From: an uncultured Desulfosarcina sp.
Lineage (GTDB): Bacteria; Desulfobacterota; Desulfobacteria; Desulfobacterales; Desulfosarcinaceae
Length of the DNA stretch: 64,000 nt
Assembly (NCBI RefSeq): GCF_963668215.1
Contig: NZ_OY764190.1
Location: 3,100,001-3,164,000 of the forward strand
Direction: 5' to 3'
Shown here: piece after piece, positions 59,079 through 64,000 of the stretch
Layout: every line of letters begins with the position of its first letter
Numbering within the stretch: position 1 is the stretch's first letter
Notes under the pieces: model-generated
Databases searched by the model: none
What the model saw: the letters and a program-made list of their open reading frames with translations, nothing else
What the model was told of the DNA's origin: nothing
Position numbers and translations under genes: made by a program

Positions 59079-60764
59079 TTATTTTTTCTGCTGTTCCATG
59101 GCGCGCAGGTCCTTTTTCAGCACCTTGCCCACATTGGTCTTGGGCAGTTCATCGCGAAATTCGATTTCCGTGGGCCATTTGTATTTGGCCAGTTTGTCCT
59201 GGCAGTATTTCATCATTTCTTCGGCGGTTGCCGTCTGGCCTTCCTTGAGAACGATGAACACCTTGACCGCCTCGCCGCGCTTGGGATGAGGAACGCCGAT
59301 GGCCGTAGCTTCCATCACTTTGGGGTGTTCGAAATAGATTTCCTCGATATCCCGGGGGTATACGTTGTATCCGCCGGAAATAATCATGTCCTTCTTGCGG
59401 TCCACAATGTAAAAGTAGCCGTCTTCGTCCATCTTGGCGATGTCGCCGGTGTGCAGCCATCCGTCGGTGATGGTTTCCGCCGTGGCGTCGGGGCGCTTCC
59501 AGTAGCCTTTCATCACCTGGGGGCCTTTTACCAGAAGCTCGCCGGTTTCGCCCACGGGAACGTCGGTGATGCCGTCGTCGAGACTGACGATGCGGGCCAG
59601 GGTGTCGGGAATGGGAAGGCCCACGCTGCCTACCTTGCGTTGGCCTTTAAACGGGTTGATATGGGTGACCGGCGTGGATTCGGTCATACCGAAACCCTCT
59701 ACGATAATCGCCCCGGTCTTTTTCTCGAAGGCGTTGATCACTTCCAGCGGCAGCGGCGCGCTGCCGGAAAAGCAGCCCTTGATGGAGGTCAGATCCGTCT
59801 TGCCGATCTCGGGATGTTCGAGCATGCCGATGTACATGGTGGGTACCAGCGGGGCAAACGTGGGCTTGAATTTGCCGATGGCTTCCAGAAGCTGCGGCGG
59901 CTGCGGTTTGGGAACCAGAATGTTGCCCCAGCCTTTGTAGATGGCAAGGTTCATGGCCGTGGAAAGCCCGAAGACGTGAAAAAAGGGCAGCGCGCCGAGC
60001 ATGATTTCGTCGCTGCCGAAAGCGGGGAACCAGGCGGTTACATGCTGCACCTGCTTGCTCAGGTTGGCATGGGTGAGCATGACGCCTTTGGAGACGCCGG
60101 TGGTTCCGCCGGTGTATTGATACATGGCCACATCGTCGAAGTTCAGCGTCGCCTGGGGCGGTTCGGGGGCGTATTGCGCCATGAGCGCCTTCCAGCGATA
60201 CACATCGTCGGCGGCTTTAACGTCGGCAGCCAGCCCCTTTTTTTTGCCCACCAGCGGAAAGAGCAGGCTTTTGGGGAAGGGCAGATAATCGCCGATACTG
60301 GTGATGACGATCTGTTTGATCCCGGTTTTGGATCGCAGGTCGATCATACGGTTTCCCAAAAGGTCCAGGGTGATCAGCACTTTGGATCCGGAGTCGTTGA
60401 ACTGGTGCTCCAGTTCGCGGTCGGAATAAAGCGGATTGTTCATAACGGCGATGGCGCCGATACGCATAATGGCATAATAGGCCGCCACGCAGGGGATGAC
60501 ATTGGGCAGCAGGATGGCGACGCTGTCTCCCTGCTTGACCCCGAAGTCGTTCAGGCAGTTGGCGAACCGGTCGACCATTTCGTCGAGGGCGGCATAGGTT
60601 AGCCGATACCCCTGAAATGTCAGCGCCATTTTATCCGGAAAGGCTTTAGCCGACCGTCTCAGGCAGTCCGGCAGACAGATGGTTTCGTATTGAACGTTTT
60701 CGGGGACTCCGGTTTCATAGTTGGTCAGCCACGGTTTGGATAGATACGGGTTGTCTGCGGTCAC
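59079..60764 (-). CDS. fadD: Long-chain fatty-acid-CoA ligase
   Basis: A 561-residue AMP-forming acyl-CoA synthetase that activates fatty acids. The P-loop-like motif is QYTGGTTGVSKGVMLTH, followed by VEGFGMTESTPVTHINP and the hinge-region block GWLHTGDIAKMDEDGYFYIVDRKKDMIISGGYNVYPRDIEE. Catalytic Lys is in LPKTNVGKVLKKDLR at the C terminus. The start is GTG at 60764 behind AAGGAGG. It lies inside the fatty-acid cluster but opposite to its neighbours. No TGAATGA operator was seen in front of it. Confidence 0.92.
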   Translation of the reverse strand: MTADNPYLSKPWLTNYETGVPENVQYETICLPDCLRRSAKAFPDKMALTFQGYRLTYAALDEMVDRFANCLNDFGVKQGDSVAILLPNVIPCVAAYYAIMRIGAIAVMNNPLYSDRELEHQFNDSGSKVLITLDLLGNRMIDLRSKTGIKQIVITSIGDYLPFPKSLLFPLVGKKKGLAADVKAADDVYRWKALMAQYAPEPPQATLNFDDVAMYQYTGGTTGVSKGVMLTHANLSKQVQHVTAWFPAFGSDEIMLGALPFFHVFGLSTAMNLAIYKGWGNILVPKPQPPQLLEAIGKFKPTFAPLVPTMYIGMLEHPEIGKTDLTSIKGCFSGSAPLPLEVINAFEKKTGAIIVEGFGMTESTPVTHINPFKGQRKVGSVGLPIPDTLARIVSLDDGITDVPVGETGELLVKGPQVMKGYWKRPDATAETITDGWLHTGDIAKMDEDGYFYIVDRKKDMIISGGYNVYPRDIEEIYFEHPKVMEATAIGVPHPKRGEAVKVFIVLKEGQTATAEEMMKYCQDKLAKYKWPTEIEFRDELPKTNVGKVLKKDLRAMEQQKK

Positions 60765-61021
60765 CTGAACCTCCTTTTTGCTTGTTTTTCTGATGCAATC
60801 AGTATAACTGAAACCCCTTATGCGATATAAAGCTGTTCAACAGCTGAATCAATTTTCAGTATTTATTGAAAAGAACCTCTTTTGTCAAGAAATTCTTAGG
60901 GTTATTTGTTTTTTTAGCGGGTTGTGGACCGGTCGGGCAACATCCTGTAATCAAGGGGTAAAAGAGTTGCGAACCTCCCGATATCCTTGCAGGGGCAGGG
61001 CGTCCCGGTCAAAAATTTTTC

Positions 61022-61050
61022 TTGACAGGTGGAGCCTCAGTGGGTAGAAA
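61022..61050 (+). promoter_or_regulatory. Promoter of the EMO-etf operon
   Basis: TTGACA (61022-61027), 17-bp spacer, TAGAAA (61045-61050). The 367-bp gap before the EMO gene holds this promoter, the operator below and the fadD upstream region. Confidence 0.6.
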
Positions 61051-61051
61051 C

Positions 61052-61069
61052 TGAATGAGTCCTCATTCA
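61052..61069. promoter_or_regulatory. TetR/FadR-type operator of the EMO-etf operon
   Basis: TGAATGAGTCCTCATTCA: 7-bp perfect arms around GTCC, directly after the -10 element. It matches the operator at 56355 in both arms and spacing. Confidence 0.8.
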
Positions 61070-61131
61070 TTTTTAAGTCGTCCCATGGAAAACCGATCTA
61101 TTCAAGACCGAAGGGAGAACAAGGGAAGAAC

Positions 61132-63198
61132 ATGGAAAACGCGTTAATCGCTCCGGCTAAGTATTTTTTTCTTTTCATCCCCACCGTCGTGTTCTCGATT
61201 CTGATTCCTCTGGCGGGGGTCGTTGTGTTTACCTATATTATGGCTATCCGAATGGCTCCGCTGGTCAAGGCGGCGCCGGACAGCCGCTTCGACCGCCTCC
61301 CGCAGCGGTTATACAGCGTGCTGAAAATCTGGCTGGCCCAGTACCGCCAGCCGCGCTATATGGTGGCCGGTGTGGTGCATATCGTCATCTTCGCCGGTTT
61401 TTTGATTTTGAGCATCCGTTCCTGCTCGTTGGTAATCATCGGCGTCTTCCCGGATTTCGTCATGCCCGGTTTCGATGGGGTGATCGGCCATATCTATAAC
61501 TTCCTGAAAGATTACGCCGCCACCGCAGTACTGGTCGCCTGCGCCATCGCCGCCTGGCGACGGGGCGTGGTCAAACCGGCCCGCTACGCCGTGCCGGCCA
61601 AGTACGGGCATGACCACACGGCCGAGGCCCTGTTTGTTCTGGGGCTGATTTCCACCCTGATGATTTCCGAAAGCCTGTTCGAAGCCAGCAGCGTGGCGGC
61701 CAACACCCAGGCGGGACTGCACGCCGAATTCCTGGCGCCCCTCAGTCTGGCCTGGCTGTTCAAAACGGCCCTTATTTCGGCATCTACGGACACGCTCCAG
61801 GCCATTCATATCGTGGCTTACTACATTCACGATCTGACCTTTTTCTTTTTCCTCTGCTTTTTGCCCCTGGGCAAACATTTCCATGTGATCACCTCCATTT
61901 TCAATGTGTTCTTCATGCGCCTGGCGCGCGGCAACATCAAGCCGGTGAAATACGGCATCAAGGATGACGACCTGGACGACCTGGAGTCCTTCGGCGTCAA
62001 GAAACTGGAAGATTTCACCTGGAAGCACATGCTCGATTTTTATTCCTGCGCCGACTGCGGTCGCTGCTCGGACAACTGCCCGGCCAACGCCGTGGGACGC
62101 CCCCTGTCGCCGCGCTTCATCTCCATTAAGGGGCGGGATCTGATGTTCAAGAACTATCCCATCTATCCTTACGGCGCACCGTTCAAGAAAAGCGAAAACC
62201 TCATTGGCACCATCTACGAGGAGGACGAGATCTGGTCCTGTACCACCTGCGGTGCCTGCGAGCAGGAGTGCCCCCTGGGTATTGAGTACATCGACAAGAT
62301 CGTCGATATGCGCCGCGGCATGGTGGATGAGGGCATGGTCCCCCAGAGCCTGCAAAAGCCTTTGAAGGCGTTGGAAAAACGCGGCAACCCCTGGGGCAAA
62401 ATGGAGAAGAAGCGGGCGGAATGGACCAAGGAACTGCCCGAAGACGTCAAGGTCAAGGATCTGGCCACGGAGAAGGCCGAGGCTCTTTACTTCGTGGACA
62501 GCATTACTTCCTACGACGACCGTATGCAGGCGATCGGCCAGGCCACCGCCACCATTTTGTCCAGGGCTGGTTCCGATTTCGGTATCCTGGGCAAGCTGGA
62601 GAAGGACAGCGGCAACGAGATCCGGCGTTTTGGCGAAGAGATGCTCTTTCAGACCATGAAGGAGATGAACACCGAAGCCATCGTTGAAAGCGGCGTCAAG
62701 CACATCATCACCGCCGATCCCCACGCCTACAACGTCCTGAAAAACGACTACAAAGGGCTGCCGCCGGTGGAGCACATCAGCCAGTTCATTGCCCGCAATG
62801 TCAAAAGCGGCGCCATTCGGATGAAAAGCGCCAACGGCGACGGGAAAGTATACACCTATCACGATCCTTGCTATCTGGGCCGGCATAACGATGTCTACGA
62901 CGACCCCCGGGAGGTGCTGGACGCCATCGGCGGTTTGAAGCGCGTGGAAATGGAGCGCAGCCGCGACCGTTCCTTCTGCTGTGGCGGCGGCGGTCTGATG
63001 CTCTTCTACGAACCGGAAGAAGAGCAGCGCATGGGGGTCCTGCGCGTGGAGATGGCGGCCAAGGCCGGGGCCAATGTGATCGTGACGGCATGCCCATTCT
63101 GCCTGGTCAACATGGAAGACGCCATCAAGGTGGCCGGTCTGGAAGGCCAGATGGAGGCCATCGACCTGGCCGAACTGGTCGTCCAGCATATGGAATAG
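61132..63198 (+). CDS. Membrane EtfAB:quinone oxidoreductase (EMO/FadF type)
   Basis: A 688-residue protein. The first 270 residues form about six membrane helices of NarI type with His residues for b haem. A ferredoxin-like domain with CADCGRCSDNCP (from Cys306) and CTTCGACEQECP (near Cys370) follows. Two HdrD-like CCG regions come after it, the clearest being HDPCYLGR and FCCGGGGLM. This is the layout of EMO, which takes electrons from reduced EtfAB and gives them to menaquinone in anaerobic acyl-CoA oxidisers. etfB follows 57 bp downstream. A TGAATGA operator sits at its promoter. Confidence 0.9.
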   Translation: MENALIAPAKYFFLFIPTVVFSILIPLAGVVVFTYIMAIRMAPLVKAAPDSRFDRLPQRLYSVLKIWLAQYRQPRYMVAGVVHIVIFAGFLILSIRSCSLVIIGVFPDFVMPGFDGVIGHIYNFLKDYAATAVLVACAIAAWRRGVVKPARYAVPAKYGHDHTAEALFVLGLISTLMISESLFEASSVAANTQAGLHAEFLAPLSLAWLFKTALISASTDTLQAIHIVAYYIHDLTFFFFLCFLPLGKHFHVITSIFNVFFMRLARGNIKPVKYGIKDDDLDDLESFGVKKLEDFTWKHMLDFYSCADCGRCSDNCPANAVGRPLSPRFISIKGRDLMFKNYPIYPYGAPFKKSENLIGTIYEEDEIWSCTTCGACEQECPLGIEYIDKIVDMRRGMVDEGMVPQSLQKPLKALEKRGNPWGKMEKKRAEWTKELPEDVKVKDLATEKAEALYFVDSITSYDDRMQAIGQATATILSRAGSDFGILGKLEKDSGNEIRRFGEEMLFQTMKEMNTEAIVESGVKHIITADPHAYNVLKNDYKGLPPVEHISQFIARNVKSGAIRMKSANGDGKVYTYHDPCYLGRHNDVYDDPREVLDAIGGLKRVEMERSRDRSFCCGGGGLMLFYEPEEEQRMGVLRVEMAAKAGANVIVTACPFCLVNMEDAIKVAGLEGQMEAIDLAELVVQHME

Positions 63199-63255
63199 CA
63201 ATGATTAACGTTGAAGTTTCAAGTTAGAATCCATAATTGAAACAGGGAGGGTACT

Positions 63256-64000
63256 ATGGAGATTTTGGTATGTGTCAAACGGGTTCCTGATACCGCTGAG
63301 AACGAGATCGAAGTCAACGGCGACGGCAGCGATATCGAACGCGACGACCTGGTTTACTCGGTCAACGAGTGGGACAACTACGCGGTGGAAGAGGCCATCC
63401 AGATCCGCGACAATGTCGGCGGCAGCGTAACGGTTGTGACCGTGGGCGACGACGAGTCCGAAGAGGTGCTGCGCCGCGAGATGGCCATGGGCGCGGACAA
63501 CGGGCTTCTGCTGACCGACGACGCCTTCGAAGGCTCTGACGGCAAAGGGATTGCCACGCTGCTCAAAGCGGCCGTAGAAAAGGGCAAGTACGACCTGATT
63601 CTCACCGGTGCCCAGGCCGACGACGGTGCCGGTGAAGTGGGCGGCATGCTGGCCGCCATGTTGGACTACCCCTACGCCTCGCTGGTCAACAAGATCGAGA
63701 TGGACGGGGACAAGCTCAAGGTGGGCCGCGAGATCGAGGGCGGCAACCAGGAGATGAACAGCATCGAAATGCCTTGCGTGCTTTCGATCCAGACCGGCAT
63801 CAACGAACCGCGCTACGTGGGCATCCGCGGCATCCGCAAGGTGGCCTCGGTGGAGATCCCCGAGATGGGCGCCGGTGACCTGGGCGTGGACGCAGCCAGC
63901 GTGGGCGCCGACGGCGCCAAGGTAAAACGCCTGGATTACTTCGTGCCCGAACTGGGCGAGGGCGCCGAGATGCTGGAAGGCAGCACCGAAGAAATCGTTG
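63256..64000 (+). CDS. etfB: Electron transfer flavoprotein beta subunit (partial)
   Basis: Starts ATGGAGATTTTGGTATGTGTC behind GGGAGG and runs off the window after about 248 codons. It shows MEILVCVKRVPDT, VNEWDNYAVEEAIQIRD, VTVGDDESEEVLRREMAMGAD and LTGAQADDGAGEVGGMLA, all typical of EtfB, including the AMP/FAD-binding region. Only the end is missing; etfA is expected next. It carries electrons from acyl-CoA dehydrogenase to the EMO protein upstream. Confidence 0.93.
   Translation, partial: MEILVCVKRVPDTAENEIEVNGDGSDIERDDLVYSVNEWDNYAVEEAIQIRDNVGGSVTVVTVGDDESEEVLRREMAMGADNGLLLTDDAFEGSDGKGIATLLKAAVEKGKYDLILTGAQADDGAGEVGGMLAAMLDYPYASLVNKIEMDGDKLKVGREIEGGNQEMNSIEMPCVLSIQTGINEPRYVGIRGIRKVASVEIPEMGAGDLGVDAASVGADGAKVKRLDYFVPELGEGAEMLEGSTEEIV

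Overview
The window looks like a chromosome segment of an anaerobic, probably sulfate-reducing Desulfobacterota bacterium (Desulfosarcina/Desulfobacteraceae-like). This is inferred from content: a complete Rnf complex, MetV-MetF with HdrA/MvhD-type flavoproteins, a selenocysteine formate dehydrogenase, a GrdB-like selenoprotein, an EMO-type Etf:quinone oxidoreductase, DsrE-like proteins and an octaheme cytochrome. No rRNA, tRNA or CRISPR array was seen.

Layout. 0.1-2.3 kb: a NUDIX hydrolase and a double-GAF protein. 2.3-4.1 kb: an intact insertion sequence with ~85-bp imperfect inverted repeats. 4.1-10.7 kb (minus): a compact operon of a DUF3373 outer-membrane protein, three small DsrE/H-like proteins, a haemless cytochrome-c-like protein, a triple-rhodanese lipoprotein, an OTR-family octaheme cytochrome and a cytochrome b. 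A near-consensus sigma-54 promoter precedes it, and a divergent PAS-AAA+ sigma-54 activator lies across a control region with repeated ATGTTAA boxes. 12.3-19.7 kb: signalling genes, hisE, hisG, and a thiol/selenium group (rhodanese, YyaL, GrdB-like selenoprotein). A palindrome TACCACAATGTGGTA recurs at three sites around the XRE/two-CW regulator. 19.8-26.5 kb: hybrid kinase, MutY, HEAT-receiver protein, tandem Usp.

26.8-32.3 kb: rnfCDGEAB. 32.4-41 kb: a glutamate/nitrogen block with gdhA, a PEP-synthase-like ATP-grasp protein, a glutamate-synthase FMN-domain protein, a GAF-ANTAR antiterminator and a class II glutamine amidotransferase. The leader between the ANTAR gene and the glutamate-synthase-like gene has two hexaloop hairpins with A at loop position 1 and G at position 4, the second overlapping a terminator. 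That is the known form of an ANTAR target and is the strongest regulatory find here. 41-48.5 kb: a plant-type hydroxypyruvate reductase, RsmE, a VapBC-like pair, a phosphoesterase, a transposase remnant, RNase D, ThrS and VanZ.

48.5-56 kb: Sec-containing FdhA facing a metV-metF-hdrA-hdrA/mvhD operon, the reductive or oxidative C1 branch. 56.3-64 kb: fatty-acid oxidation genes (TetR regulator, acyl-CoA dehydrogenase, acyl-CoA ligase, EMO, EtfB running off the end). The regulator gene and the EMO-etf operon share an 18-bp TGAATGA-N4-TCATTCA operator near their predicted transcription starts. Together these parts describe electron flow from fatty acids and C1 units through Etf, Fdh, Hdr and Rnf to quinone and ferredoxin pools, with a separately regulated sulfur-compound module.
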